Positions 41,249 through 56,200 of a stretch of 64,000 bases of DNA are shown here, one piece after another. The notes under the pieces were generated by a model that saw nothing but the letters and a program-made list of their open reading frames with translations, ran no database searches and was not told the origin of the DNA. The translations under genes were made by a program, and so were the position numbers. How positions within the stretch are numbered: position 1 is the first letter of the stretch; every line of letters begins with the position of its first letter. The DNA comes from Paludibacteraceae bacterium (GTDB lineage: Bacteria; Bacteroidota; Bacteroidia; Bacteroidales; Paludibacteraceae). Location: positions 1-64,000 of the forward strand of contig JAKSKV010000003.1 in NCBI GenBank assembly GCA_024401555.1, given 5' to 3'.

Positions 41249-44200
41249 ATGGTAGCAAATCAGGTATGTAAATTGCTTAGATTAAGCCTTTTAACTATAT
41301 TGGTCACCCTCTCATCCATAGCAACAGTTTTTGCTGCGACAAAGAATGAGGACACCCCCAACCTTAGCTTCGAGAAAGGAACATTCGAAGGATGGAAAAG
41401 ATGGTACGGTTATTACGGACCGAAGGATTGGGTCAACAAACAACAATGCGAAACCGAGCCACTTTTCGTATCACTTAGCACCAACCAACCGGTAACAAAC
41501 GACACGGACGAGTGGGCGGAAAAGACAGAGTCAGTCATCAACAACGAGCGTGGAACATTCGAGGTGATGGCTAACCCAGGATTCGATATGAACTTGGCCT
41601 GCGATAACATCAAGATCGTTCCAATCGGATACGGACAATCCATGAAAATCGGAACCAGCAACTACATGGAAGGAACAGAGTTGCACTACGACGACGGACG
41701 AACAACATCTCGACAAATGAGAGCCTTGGCGGAAAAGAGCACTTACGAATACACGGTCACAGAAAACTCATCATTGTTGACTATCAACTATGCGGTCATC
41801 ATTCAGGAGGATAAGAATGTGATACACCTCGACGAAATGCCTCGTTTCGCTATCAATGTTTACACCAAAGAGGCTACACCTGAAACACTTTGTATTTCAA
41901 CTTCATACAAATCAAACGACCCAAGACTTCAATTGGCCAACGCACATGGTATTACAAGAAATCAGCATACACACATGGTGACTACAGACGAGTGTGAAGA
42001 GTGGGATTGTTTAAAGAGGGACCCGTCGAAATGCGCTGTATGGGAATACGACAAATGTGTAAAAACAGAAAGAAGAGAAGTTACAGACTATAACAACTGT
42101 CTGGAAAGAACATGCGTCGCAGGAAACCAGTGGTATTGCTGGCAATGGGGAAATTGCAAAAGATACGGAACGAAATGGGAAGATGTCTGTGTCAAAACTG
42201 AGAATGTCTGTACTGAATACGAATGTGCAGACTGGGGAGCATGTAAAAAATACAAGACGAAAGAGGTGACAGAATACACCTACACGCCTGACCCAGGTTC
42301 CAAGTGCGCCGCATCCCTTGTCTATCAACAATTGGCGGACGAAGAGTTCTATTACGATGGTTGGAAAACCATCTCTTACGATTTGAGAAAATACATCGGC
42401 AAGACCATCGTCGTCGAAGTGATCAACAGGGACTGTTTGGAACACTTGTACAGATGTCAATCAGCCGATACACACGCTTCCGGCAAAACATTCTATACCA
42501 ACTCTGGTACTAAAACCAACGAGAAATGTGGAGCCTTCAGTGCTTATTGTACAGAGTGTAATGCCACCAAGACCTTCGTAAAATCATGTACCGGAGGTCA
42601 CCACAGAACCTACGCCTACTTCAACGCCGCATCCCAAAGAATGGAGCTAAAAATCAAGAACTGCGGTAATGTGGGACAACCTGCCACCATCACAGCCCCA
42701 GAGGGATTCGATGTCTATGAATGGACCATGGATGGCAAAGCAGGTAAATTCAACACGGGCCTCAACTCTCCTAACATCTGTAACATTCCTTACACCGAAA
42801 TCAAGGATAATGTCAACTACTACTGCACCATGTACAACACGGCGGATCCAACTTGTACCAAGGTAGTGGAGACCTTCAGATTGTCAACCAACCCAATCGT
42901 AGCTGATTTTAATACCGATTTGGCTTGTTATAATGAGGTACATTTCGACAACTTGTCCAAAGTGAACGAGGTAACAATGGCGGATGGCACCAAGAAGAAA
43001 AACGACGAAATCACATATCAAGTATGGTCGTTCTACAACCAGGACGGCAAGTATGAGACAGGAGAAGAAAATCCCACCTACCTATTTAATTGCAAACAAG
43101 ACGGAGGATGCAAATATACCACCAAATTAGCGGTTATCACAAAAAACGACTGCCGTGTGGAAATCTCCAAACCAATTGAGGTCAACCAAAGACCTGAAGT
43201 GATCATCGAGGGTGACAAAACCGTATGTTACGGCGACTCCACCATGTTGATGCTAAACAGCGAATCATACCCAGCCAGTGCGTTGGCTCCAGGTGACTAT
43301 TACGAGTACGCTTGGGAAAACGAGGCAGGAGACGTATTGAAAAAAGGAAGAGGAGCAGATGGTAGATGGTTCTGGGCAAAACCATCCAACGGTACTGCAA
43401 GATATACCTTAAAAATATACCACAACGAAATCAGTGAACACGGAAACGAAGTAACCTGCGTATATTCCGGCACACATGACGTATCCGTGATCGAGAAGCC
43501 AGTGGCTAAAATTTCGATCGCGAACATGTACACACCAAACGGAGAAATCAAGCAAGTGGATCTATGTAAAAACACAACCACCATCTTGAGTGGATCTTCC
43601 ACAATGAAAAAAAGTATGTTTGGATGGTCCAAAGGAGAAGAATTTGATTTGGACGGCATCAACTTACAACCTGGAACAGATGATGGCACACTCATAGATA
43701 CAGCCGACATCATTCTCTCGGACACTACCAAATTTTACCTTTTTGTAGAGGCAGAGAACGGATGTTACCAAATCGACTCCATCCGTTTGAACGCGCTTCC
43801 ATTGCCAAAACTCGAAATCACAGCCGATGGCGAGTTAACCGCAAACGGCTATAAAGAGATCTGTTCGGGAGAGTCAACCGTATTGAAGGTAAGCGGAAAA
43901 GATGCGCAAGACAAAGCGATCAACAACTTCGTATGGACAACTCCTAACCAAGGTCAACCAACCTTGGAGGCCATCACCGCAACCCCTGCGGAAGAGAATG
44001 CCTACTTCAAGGATGGCAAATACATCTATAAATATGAGGTCAGCGGAAGTGACAAGTTGGGATGTACCGCCAAAGACTCTCTCCTTATATATATGTATAA
44101 GAACCCTACCCTCTCCTTCAACGAATTTCCTGGCGGTGTCTGCGCCGGAGAAGAATTCACACTGAAGGTAAGCGGTGTCGATTCCATTGTAGTGGACAAC

Positions 44201-47200
44201 AACCTTGAATCAGGATCGACAGCCTCTCCAGCTACGGCACCTATCGAGGCAAAATTGGTCGCTAACGAGGCGAAACGTTTCTACAGCGTCGAGGGTATCA
44301 AAATCAACGGCGACATCACTTGTAAATCCAGCAACGAATTCAGCATCAACGTGCTTGCCGCACCAAAGATCAGCATCATTGGTGTGACGACCATTTGTGA
44401 GGGAGGAAAACTCTCCCTTGCTGCCGACGGAGCGAACAGTTACAAGTGGTGGAAAGAGAGCGACAAAACAACTAAGAGTGGAGCTACTTACGAAGAAGAG
44501 ACTCCTGAAAACGGTTGGTACTATGTGGAAGGAACCCAAAGCGGAGCCAGCGCATGTAAATCAACAGATTCCGTGATGGTAAGCATCCACAAGGCACCTG
44601 CTTTGGAGATCGAATATGACCCAGCGGCTGTCTGTGTTGGTAACACCAAGGAGTTGTCTGCCAAGAAGGTGGATAGCAGCGATCCAACCAGCTTCCGCCA
44701 ATTCAACTGGAGCAACGGTTCTGTGGGAGAAAGAATCACAGTAGCCGTTTACAATGAGACCGCTGCGGGTGAGAAAATCACCGTGACAGGTTATGACGAG
44801 TACAACTGTCCATCGGAAGCGGAAGCTACCCTCTACACCAAACCTTACCCAACCATCACAGCAACTGCCTCCACCAACAACTGCGAGGATAGTGAGGCGA
44901 CCGTGACATTGAGTGGTGCTGACCAATACATCTGGCAAAAGAGCGTAATCTCAGAAAACAACAATCCAAACACACCATACGTGTGGACAATCGACAATGT
45001 CGGTAAAGCAGGAACCAAAGAGTACCTTATCACCGGATCATTGGACGGATGTTCAAAAGAAGAATATGTGCAACTCACCGTTTTAGAGGCTCCAGCATTA
45101 GCTATCACAGGTATCGAAGGTGGTATTTGCGAAGATGGGCAAGCGACTTTGACCGTGACTGGCGGTGTGACAGGCGGCACATACGAGTGGGAATACAGAG
45201 AGAGCGGACAATCAACTTGGAACACCCTTTCTGGCCAAAACGGCAACGAGATCACCGTATCTCCATCAGTTGACACTGAATACCGAGTTTCAGGTAAGGG
45301 ATCCAACGGATGTACAGGAACTTCATCCGCTGCCCTACTCCAGGTACACAAAATTCCGACAATCACCATCCAAAGAGATATTGCGGCAACCGACTCTTGC
45401 GAAAACTCCGTTGTAAAATTGAATGCGGAAGGCGCAGGTGAAAATGGAACCTACTCTTGGAGCATCACGGCGACAGATGGAGGAAAAACCATCGCCAATG
45501 CAACGGGTAAGAGCATCAGTTTCCCACTATCAGAAAACGCCAACATCTTAGTGGTGGGCTCCACAGAGAATATGTGTAGCAGCAATGCCACTAAAACCAT
45601 CACAGTTTACCCTTATCCAGTATTCTCCATGGAGAAGGATTTTGTCTGCGATGGCGATGTTATCTCCATGAAAGTCATCAACAAGAGCGACGCCGACACC
45701 ATCACTTGGATTCCTGAATCCTCTTGTTCAGGCATGACTGGTAAATATGAGGGATACCAAATGTATGAGTTCCAGGATAACCAACCAAAGAGCGGATTGT
45801 CCACCTATAAGATCAAAGCGATCGGAACTTCAGAAATGGGTTGTAAGACTGAAAAGACATTTAACTTCAGCGTAGTATCCAGACCAAACATCTACATCAC
45901 CGGTAAGATGGACTACTGCGAAGGTGAAAACATCGCATTAACAGCCAAGGGAGGTACATCCTACGAATGGGACAACGGCATAACAAAGAGTGCCGAGTTT
46001 GACTCTATCGCCAAGATCGGAAGAGAATCATTCACCGTCACAGGAACCGACAGCCGTGGTTGTTCAAACACCGCCACTTACAACATCAACATCAACCCTG
46101 CCCCAGCCATCTCTATTAAGAACAAAGAGAGCATGGAGAAGAGCATCTGTTACGGCGACGCCGTCACATTGGAGGCACAAGGAGGAAACAGCTACACTTG
46201 GAAACAGGTCATCGGCACCGAAAACAAGAACTACCCATGTTCATCATGCCAATCCATCAACCCTGTGATCCAAAGCGATGTCAAGTACATTGTTTCCGGA
46301 ATCAACGAGAAGAGTTGCGCAGGCAAGGATAGCGTAAGCTTCTCCGTAAGACAAAAACCTGAATTGGTATTCAAAAGCGAGAAGGATACCGTATGTAGCG
46401 GAACAGCGACACAAATCACCGTTTCCGACGTCAACCAAAACGTAGATGTTTGGGGCTTCGATTCCAATTTGAAGAACGTGACACACGACAACAAGTCACT
46501 CACCTTCAACACGGGAGAGATGACTGGTGCGAAAAACTATGTCATCACAGCCAGATCAGCTGCCGGATGTACGGCACAAGGCAACATCACCATTGAGGTA
46601 TATTCATCCGAAACAGTGGGCATCAACAACGGATTGGGTTATGTATGTAAGGGAGAACCCGCAACTTTGAGCGCTATCGGTAGCGATAACCTCACCTACA
46701 CTTGGTTGCCACAGGATGGTAAAACAGTGACATACATCGACGGTACCACATCGAACAGCAAAGAGATTAAGGTAAACATCAACGAAACCACCAGATTCCT
46801 TTTGCAAGCGGAGGACGCACACCACTGTAAAGTCAAGTCCGACATCAAGGGAATGGAGGTGAAAAACAAACCGGAGATCAATATCTTCCAAACACCTTCC
46901 ACAGCCATCTGTACGGGCCGCGACGTGAAGTTAACCGTTGCGGGCGCTACCACCAACGCAACACCAATGAGAAGCGACGGTTGGATTTGGTATGATGTTG
47001 ACATGAACGACTTGCACAACAAGAGCAACAACTATAGCATCGCCGAATTGAACGGAGCCGTTGGATTCTTCGTGCAAGGTACCGACCAAAACGGATGTCT
47101 ATCCGAGTTGAAATCACACACCATCCAAACAACAGGTGCTCCTGAATTCGAAATCAAAGTAGATAAAGAGGAGGTTTGTAAGAACAACAAGGTACAATTC

Positions 47201-50200
47201 AGCGTTGAAACGAACGACACCGACATCGTATCCTATATTTGGGAGAACGGCAAGGGAAGCGGCCTGACATTCGACACTACCCTCACCGTTGCGAAAGACT
47301 ACACCATCAAGGTGACACTTGACAATGGTAAATGTACCACCACCAAATCACGCACCGTTAAGGTGAACGATATTCCACGCGTGTCCATCACGAGTGTAAG
47401 CGGTAAGAACAGTATCTGCGAAGGTGACAGTATCGTACTTCAAGCCAACGTGACCAACGCTGATTTGAGTAAGATCACCTATATGTGGAACAACGCCCTT
47501 TGGAACAACAACAAGAGCGAAAGCGCTTACCAAGCGCAATACATCGCACCAAGCAACACCAACAGAATTGTCAGCCAAGTGGTTGTCAAGGAGGGTAATT
47601 GCGAATCTGTTCCAGCCACATTCAATGTAAACGTCAATGAGTTACCGAATGTGACAATCCTCGGAGAGAACGCAGTCTGCGCAGGTAATACCGTCGAATT
47701 GGTCGCAAGCGGAGTCGATACCAAGAATTACACTTGGGCTCAGGACGGTGAGAATGTCGGTGGAGGTAGCACCTATAAGCCAACCATCCATACCGATACG
47801 AAGTTCTCTTTGAAGGGAATCGACGCAAACGGATGTGTTGGAGAATTCACCAAGACGGTGGTCGCCAACCCTATTCCAGCCTTCTCCTTGGAGGCTCAAG
47901 ATGTCTGTGAAGGAACCAAGGGTTCAATCGAATTCAAGGATGCCGCTTTCGTGGATAAGTTCCATATCGAGAGAACCAATATGAATAAAACGGTCAATGC
48001 TCCTGCTTCTGTCTTTACAGACGAGCAACCTTTGAGAGAGAGTACCATCTACACCGTATATGCGACAAGCGATAAGGAATGTCCATCAGAAAAGCAACAT
48101 GTGACCATTGATGTGAAGGTCTCTCCAAACGTTCAAATAGAGAGCAACCCAATCAACCAACAAATCTGTTTGGGTCAAAGTGTCACACTAACCGCGACTG
48201 GCGCCACAGATTACACTTGGAAAGATTTGACACCAGTAGCAGGCGACAACAGCAAAGTGATCGTCACCCCTACCACTGCGGGAGAGCATACTTATACCGT
48301 AACAGGATATGCATACAATTGCCCAAGGGAGGCAAGCATCACCATCAAGGTTCACGAGTTGCCTACTATCAAGGATATCGCTACTGTAAAGGCCTGCGAG
48401 GGTGACATCGCCACCCTACATGCGGAAAAAGAGAGCGGTGAGGGAACCTTCCAATACATTTGGGACAACAGCAGCACCGTATTAACTGGAGAGTACATCT
48501 ATCCAGTCTTGAACAGCGACATGACCTTTACCGTTCACGCTGTGGATGGCAACAACTGTGAATCCCAACCGAAGACAGCAATGGCTCTCTTGGATTCTAA
48601 ACCAAAGGCCATATTCACAGAACCATCAGTCTGCGAGAACAAAGACGCTACGGTCACATTCTCCGACAAGAACGGTGATGCGATCAACAAACTTCAACTC
48701 TTGGGTAAGGATGCTGTGATGGGCAACGCCATCACCTTCGAGTCTAACACAGAGACGAAGACCTACAACTTAACCATCTACGGAAACAATGGATGTCAGT
48801 CCGACACGTTCGTTACCGTAAATGTGGAGAAGAACCCAGTCATCTCATTCATCCCTGCCACAGACGACTTTAGCAGTCAAATGTGTGTCGGCGATGAGTT
48901 CTCGTTGGAGGCTCATGCGGAAAACGCTGAGTTCAACTGGGTATGTAGTACCACAGAAGACTACGATGTGGGTGGATTGAATGGTAACAACATCATCGAT
49001 TTCTATCCATCAGAAAAAAGAGACAACAAGAACGATCCACACGTATTCGTAGTGACAGCCACAAGCCTTAATCCACTACATTGTACGAGCCAAATCGAAT
49101 ATAGGATCACCGTCAACGATACGACACCAAACAAGATCGAGGGAGATTACGCACAATGTATCGATGGTAATTTGACCTTGAAATCACAAAGCCAAAGTTT
49201 CATGAGCTACTCATGGACGGAAGAGGGTAACGCAGGATTCGTGATTTCAAGCAACAGATCCATCACCGAAAAGATCGATGGAGACAAACGTTACAAATTG
49301 GAGGCAACCGACGCCAATGGTTGTGTCTCCACCTCATATCACGAGGTGAAGGCCGTGCCAATGCCTTCATTCGAATTGGTGCCAGACAATGTCTGCGCAG
49401 GTGAGACTTCCACCACAAAAGTGAAGGATGTCGAGCCAAATGTAACCTATACTTGGGCAAACAAGGGAACTGGTAGCGAAATGACAGAGAAGTTGAGCGC
49501 GACATACACTTACTCCGTCACAGGTACCTACACTTATAGAAACGACAACAATGAGATCATCAAGCAATGTACAAGCGATCCAGTGAAGACAACGACTGTC
49601 GTCAACCCATTGCCAAACTTCTCTATCATCAGCAACAACACCCACAACAACACCGTTTGTGAGGGAGAAACAATCGAACTCTCCGTCTCTGGCGAATACA
49701 ACAGTTACGATTGGAGAGTTGGAAGCGTGGATGGCAGTACAGCCACCATTAAAAATGGTGACAACAAGAGACAAACCATCACCATCACGCCAAGTGGCAC
49801 AAACATTGACTACTTCGTCACTGTCAAAGACGCCAACGGTTGTGAAAACAACAAGAGCATCATCGTTTCATCCGTTAAGCAACCTAACCCAACATTCGAG
49901 TACAAGAATGCGGCTTGTCCTGGAAGCGTGGTAACCATCGAGGCCAACGCAGAGGGCGCCACCCAATATGAGTGGTGGGATAACGACAAGAGAACCATCG
50001 TAGGAAATGGTAAGAGTTTCAGTGTCGCTGTCGATGACATCACAGCCAACGACACCATCTTCTACGTAGTGGCAACCAATTTCATCGGATGTAAGAGTGA
50101 CGCTACCCCAGCGAAGGTCGTAAAGGCTCAAAAGCCGACATTCAGCGTCGAGTCGCCACAATATGTCTGCGCAGGCGACAAACCGACCATCAAATTGCAC

Positions 50201-53200
50201 GGCGCATACTACTACCGTTGGGATAGCGAAGGAAACTACAGCGGTATCAACGACGGTAGCAAGTCTGACGAAGACAGAGGTGCCATCTTCAAGGAGACCG
50301 AGTCTTTGACCTCCGACAAGGTTTACACCATCACTGCTTGGAACGATGAGAAGACTTGTCAAGACACCAAGGAAATCACCATTCCGGTAAAGCAAAAGCC
50401 TATCATCAGCATCAAGGACGAGAACGGCAACCAAACAAGCGCAAGCATCTGTATTAACAACTCCATCACCTTGAATGCGGTCACAGGCGACACGCACAAT
50501 CCTTCTTACCAATGGAGTTCGGACAACTACACTTGGGGTGCCAACGATAGGAACAATGTGGCCTTGACGGCTACAAACGAGAGTGTTTCACAATACAAAG
50601 TCTCCTTAAAGGTGACCGACGGAGATACGAAGTGTAACAACACGACAGACTTCTATGTGAACATCAATCCTCGTCCAATCGTTCAGATTATTCCAGACGA
50701 GAACCCTGTCTGCGACGGCAGCGACATGGTACTACGCGCCAACAGCGTATTCAAATCATACGATTGGTCAACGGCCAATGCGGATGGAACCAAGAAAGGC
50801 GCAACCATTAGCAGCAACAATGACCTTACCATCCCAGGATTGAGTGAGGCACAGAAAATCCGCTTGGAGGTGGAGGACGAGAACGGATGTAGAAACAGTT
50901 CTACATTGGATGTCTATACCAAGAACTTCCCTACCGTACAAGCAGAGGCTAAAACAATTTGCTACAACGATTATCCAAGCATCACAATCACAGAAAGTGA
51001 CGCAGATACCTACATGTGGCCAGATGGAACCACCACCATTTCGACCGATAAACCGACATGGACATCCAACGCCAAATTAACCGGTGACAAGACATTCACC
51101 ATCAGTGTTGTGAAAGATGGTTGTAGAAAGGATAATATCCAAGTATTCGCAGGCGTATTCAAACCAACAGAACTCTCTTTCAAAGTGAACGGAGAGAACA
51201 CCAACGGCAGACCTGCGATGGCTTGTAAGGACAACGAATTGACCATCGCCGTCACCAACAGCGGACTCTCCCAAATCAATTGGGTGAACGAAGCGAAGAG
51301 CGAGGCGACCATTACCGACAAAATCACCGCAAGCAAAAACTACAAGGTGACGGCACTGGATGCCAACAAATGTCCGACTGAAGGCACACAAACCGTCAAT
51401 GTTTACCAAACCACCACTGTCAGCATCTCCGGAGAAGAGGAGGTTTGTCAAGGCGGTAACATTCCTTTCAAGGCGACAGGTTCAGAATCATACAGTTGGA
51501 GCATCTCGCCTAAGGATGCGGGCTTGATCACCTGCAACACGACAGATAGCAGTGAAATTACAGTTACCAAGATCAAGAAGCCATTCAAAATTTTGGCCAG
51601 TGGCGTAGATCAAAATGGTTGCGCAAGCAATCCATCCGCTGCGAAGAGCATCAAAGTCAAGGAGGCTCCGATGATCCAAATCACGGGTATTCCTACCAAT
51701 GGTGTCATCTGTAGCGGAACCGCTATCAACATGAAGGTAACTTCCAATGGAGACTACACCAAGTGGACCGCAGGTGCCGGCATCATCAGCGATAGTGAGG
51801 TACAGGCTCAGTTGACTACCAGCAAGGGTAGCAAACGTGTGGAGACCTACACCATCGAGGCGAAGTTGGGCAACTGTCCAGCAGACAGCATCGTGAAGAT
51901 CAACGTCAACCCACGTCCATCGCTTGTCATCTCCACCGCAGGAGCCATCTGTTCCGGCGATAGCACAACCATTGCTGTCAAGGAGGTTTACGGAGCGGAT
52001 GTTCATTACACTTGGAGAAAAGATATCCACAACTTCAGGACATACCCAAGTGGCGACACCATCAAGGTCGGCAAGGGTGGCAAGTATTACGTCTCTGCCC
52101 AAATGAACGACGCCGACACAAGATGCGCAAGTGACGAGGTGGAGATCAACATCAATGAGGTGGCACAACCAACCATCTCTTTGGCACAAAGCGGCACCCT
52201 TTGTAAGGGCAACAACATCACTTTGACCGCCAGCGGAAATGGACAAAACCCATCTTGGTACTACCTATCGAATGGTAAAGCCAGCGAGATGAGCATCGCA
52301 GATGGTGTGAACGAGATCCAACCGGTCATCACCCAAGACACATCGTTTATCGCGGTGGCATCCATCACCCAAAGCTTCACAAACACAACTTTGGTCTGCA
52401 AGAATTCGGATACCATCCGCTTGAAGATGAATCCAGATCCGACATTCCACTTCGACGCGCCAACCGTATGTTACGACAAACCGATGACCATCAAAGTGGT
52501 AAGCGACGAACCAACCAACCAATACGAGTGGTCTTGGAACGGAGGCGGTCAACAAGAGCCTGGTCTCTCACAAACTATCAACAACATGCAAGGAAGCTAC
52601 ATCTTCAAGGTGAAAGCGACCTCTAAGGATGGTTGTGAGACAACAAAAGACACCATCGTAGATATCTACGCCCTCCCTATCATCAAGGGAATCTCCGGCG
52701 AGAACATCATCTGCGAAGAGGATCAAAACAAGACGCTTACCGTAGAATGCGATGATCCAACCGCTATCACAGATTACGTTTGGAGCGCAAACAACGCAAG
52801 CGACTTCTCCGTTAAGGAGGGCAACAAGGCGCAAATCACGATGACGCCACTTATCGACAACAAGGAGAAACAAATCACCTACAACGTCGAAGTGACCGAC
52901 ATCCACAATTGCGTTTCTTCCAAGTCTTACGATGTGGATGTGAAGCCAACCCCTATCCTTCAATTCGTATCGGAGGAGAATTGTCCTAACGAGCCAACCA
53001 ATGTCGTGGCCAGCACCAAGAACAATGTGGAGGATGTAACCTTCACTTGGTACGAGTCCAACGAAGGCGAGAAGGGTAATATCGTCAGCGTAGGAGATAA
53101 ATTGGAGAAGGAGATCAAACAGAAGACTGACTTCATCGTCGTGGCTACCAGTCCATTCGACTGCGAGAAACAAGAGGAAATCAGCGTTGATGTGCGTCCT

Positions 53201-56200
53201 ATGCCTATCATCACCTTCAATGGCAACAACTCTATTTGCGAGGGAGAATCCACAGAGATCTCCATCCTCAACAGCAACGATAAAGTAAGCGCATCTTACT
53301 ACTGGCAAGAGATCGATCCAAGTAAATCTGTGGCAAAACAGACTTTGAGTCCGAAATCAACCACTACCTACAACATCAAGGTAATGGCAGAGGGCAACTG
53401 TGAGATCGATACCTTCGTAACCATCACCGTTAAACCCAAACCAGTGGTTACCATCAACGGTATGAGAGACGGTGACGCGCAAGTCTGCGCGGGATCCGCG
53501 TTTGAATTGGGTGCCAATGTTTCCAATATCACGGGAACATTCAAATATTGTTGGGACAGCGAGTGCCTGAACCAAAATAGCGAGGATATTCAATTCAACG
53601 TTGGTAAAGACACGGTATTGATCAAACAGGTAAGCAAAGTAAGCAGCACTACTTACCAAGTAATCGCGGAAGACGAGCTTACTAAGTGTCAAGACATCAC
53701 CACCTTCACCATCTATTCATTGCCTAATCCTGACGTGAAGATCGCGGCAGTGGATCCTGTCTGCGAGGGTACGGACGCAAACATCGAAATCATCGGTGCG
53801 AACAAGGATTACGAATATGTCTGGAAACATGGTAAGACAGGCGCAAGCATCACCGAGAAGATCGATGCAGAGCAGAAGTTCGTTGTTACCTGCACCAACC
53901 CTACCAATGGATGTTCTTCCCAAGATTCAATTGTGGTAAAGACCAAACCTTATCCAACCATTCAATTGAGTGAGAAAGATATCACAAAGTGTAAGGATGC
54001 TTCATTTAATGTGAAGGCTACCATTTCCAACTATCAAGCCAACAGCGACACCACCTTCTCTTGGAAGAAGGAGAATGACGCTAACTTCATCCAAATCGGC
54101 AGCGAACTCAACGATAAGATCACAGAGGGTAGCACCTATATCGTAACAGTGGAGATGGACGAGTGCCAAAGCACAGAGAAGGTCACCACCAACTACTACC
54201 CTACACCATCCGTCTCTATTGACGGTGACAAGAGTGTCTGCGACAACGCGGAGGCGACGATGACCGTCAACATCAACGGTACCGACGCCACATACGATGT
54301 GCAATGGATTTACGAAAAGAGTTCCGCAAGCGACTCTTGGAACGATTTGGAGATAAGCGGTTCCGACAACAAAACCGCCACTGCCAAGAATTTGGCCTAC
54401 AGTGACAAGGGTTACACCTTCATCGCAAGCGCTACTGGCGCCAACGGATGTCCAGGATACTCCGATCCATTCACAATCAACACATGGAACAACCCTATTG
54501 TCTCCATTACCGCAAAAGATTATGATTGTAGGAATGCGGAGGTTCAAGTAAGCGCCTCCCTAAACAACGGTAACGGAAGTTACACTTGGGAGATCAATGG
54601 CAAAGAGGAGGCCGGTGCGATAGTTCTATTCAAATTGGAGGAGAACACCACCTTAAAGGTAGCCGGCCGCGATGATAACGGTTGTGTCGGAAGCGACACC
54701 AAGGAGATCAAAGTCTTGGAGAACCCAACCATCACAATCGACGGCAAACGCTCATTCTGCGAAAACGATGAAGCTGGAACAGAGTTGACCTTCAAGGGTG
54801 CAACCTTCTACGATTTCGGAAACGGAATGAAGAACGCATCACAAAACGAGGCGGTCAAGAATGTATTCAAACCTACCAAGACACAAGACTACACCATCCA
54901 ATATTCGTTGAAATACGAAAATGGCGTCACTTGTACAGGTTCTGAAAATATCACCATAGAGGTTGCGCCATTGCCTGATGTCCGCATCAACGGAGAATTG
55001 GCCGGAACAGCCTCTATCTGCGAAGGCTCATCCATCGTCTTGAACGCCACATCCGGATTGAAAGATTACAATTGGGTAGTCAGCCCATTCAACGGAGAGA
55101 GCAGTTACAGCGACGACAAAGAGGCTTTGACCTTGAAAGTAGGCGCCAACACCCAACCGATCGATGTTACCCTCTCCGCATCTACTACCGATACGGAGTG
55201 CCGCAACATAGCCACCTACACCATCAACGTCAACAGCAAACCTGAATTCACGATTTCCGCGAAAGAGGCTGTCTGCGAGAACAGCAGCGTAGAGTTGACC
55301 GTTGCTTCCAAGCCAGGAGCGGAGGCAATCTCCTCACTTGACTGGGGTGCCTTGAACTCTTCCCGCAATGCCAAGAGCATTACCGTGGTCACCACACAAC
55401 CGGCTGGCCAACAAGAGAACTACAAGGTAACGGCTACCTCTATCGCCGGATGTAGCAATACGGATAGCGTACAGGTGAACATCATGGCAGCGCCAAGCAT
55501 GACGCTTACTGCAAAAGACATTTGCGAAAATGACGCGGCTTCGATCCAATTCAAGAGCAAGGATACCAAATCGTTCACCGTCGAGGGCAAAGCCATCACC
55601 TTGGGCGGCGATAGCGTATGGCACGAGACTGGCGTCATCAGACAAGCCGGTATCCATACCATCCACGTAAAGGCTATCAACGATTACTGCGAGACAGAGG
55701 AGCAGGTCAACTTCAACGTGATCAACTTGCCTAACGTGAAGATTACCGCACCAGCGTTCCTTTGTAAGAACAACACCGAGGCTACCTTGGTGGCTTCGGA
55801 TGCGGACAGATACCAATGGAGAGTCTTTGACGAGGCAACATCCAAATTTGTGGATATGCCTGGCGAGACCAATAAGACATTGACCATCACGCCTCCTAAC
55901 GCGAGCGACGTAACCCTCCGATACGCATTGGAGGTAACTGTAGGCGAGTGTCAAAACAAGGACTCCGTCAATATCCAAGTATTCAACACACCAGAGTTCA
56001 CCATGAACAAGGAGTTGATCATCGTCTGCGAAGGAACCGACAAAGTGTTGGAGTTCTCCGATGGTAGCAATGTGGGAACCTGGACTTGGAGTACCGGTGC
56101 GCAAAACACACCAAGCATCACATTGACCAACATTACGGAGGAGAAGCAAATCAATGTGGTTGCGGAGACCCAATACGGCTGTAAAGCGACCAAGAGCTTT

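Noticed and set aside
51488-56173. Long reverse-strand ORFs (252, 246 and 279 residues) inside the giant gene
   Set aside because: The C-ending codon bias of the giant gene leaves few antisense stops. These ORFs have no domains or starts with promoters, and the forward frame has continuous repeats.
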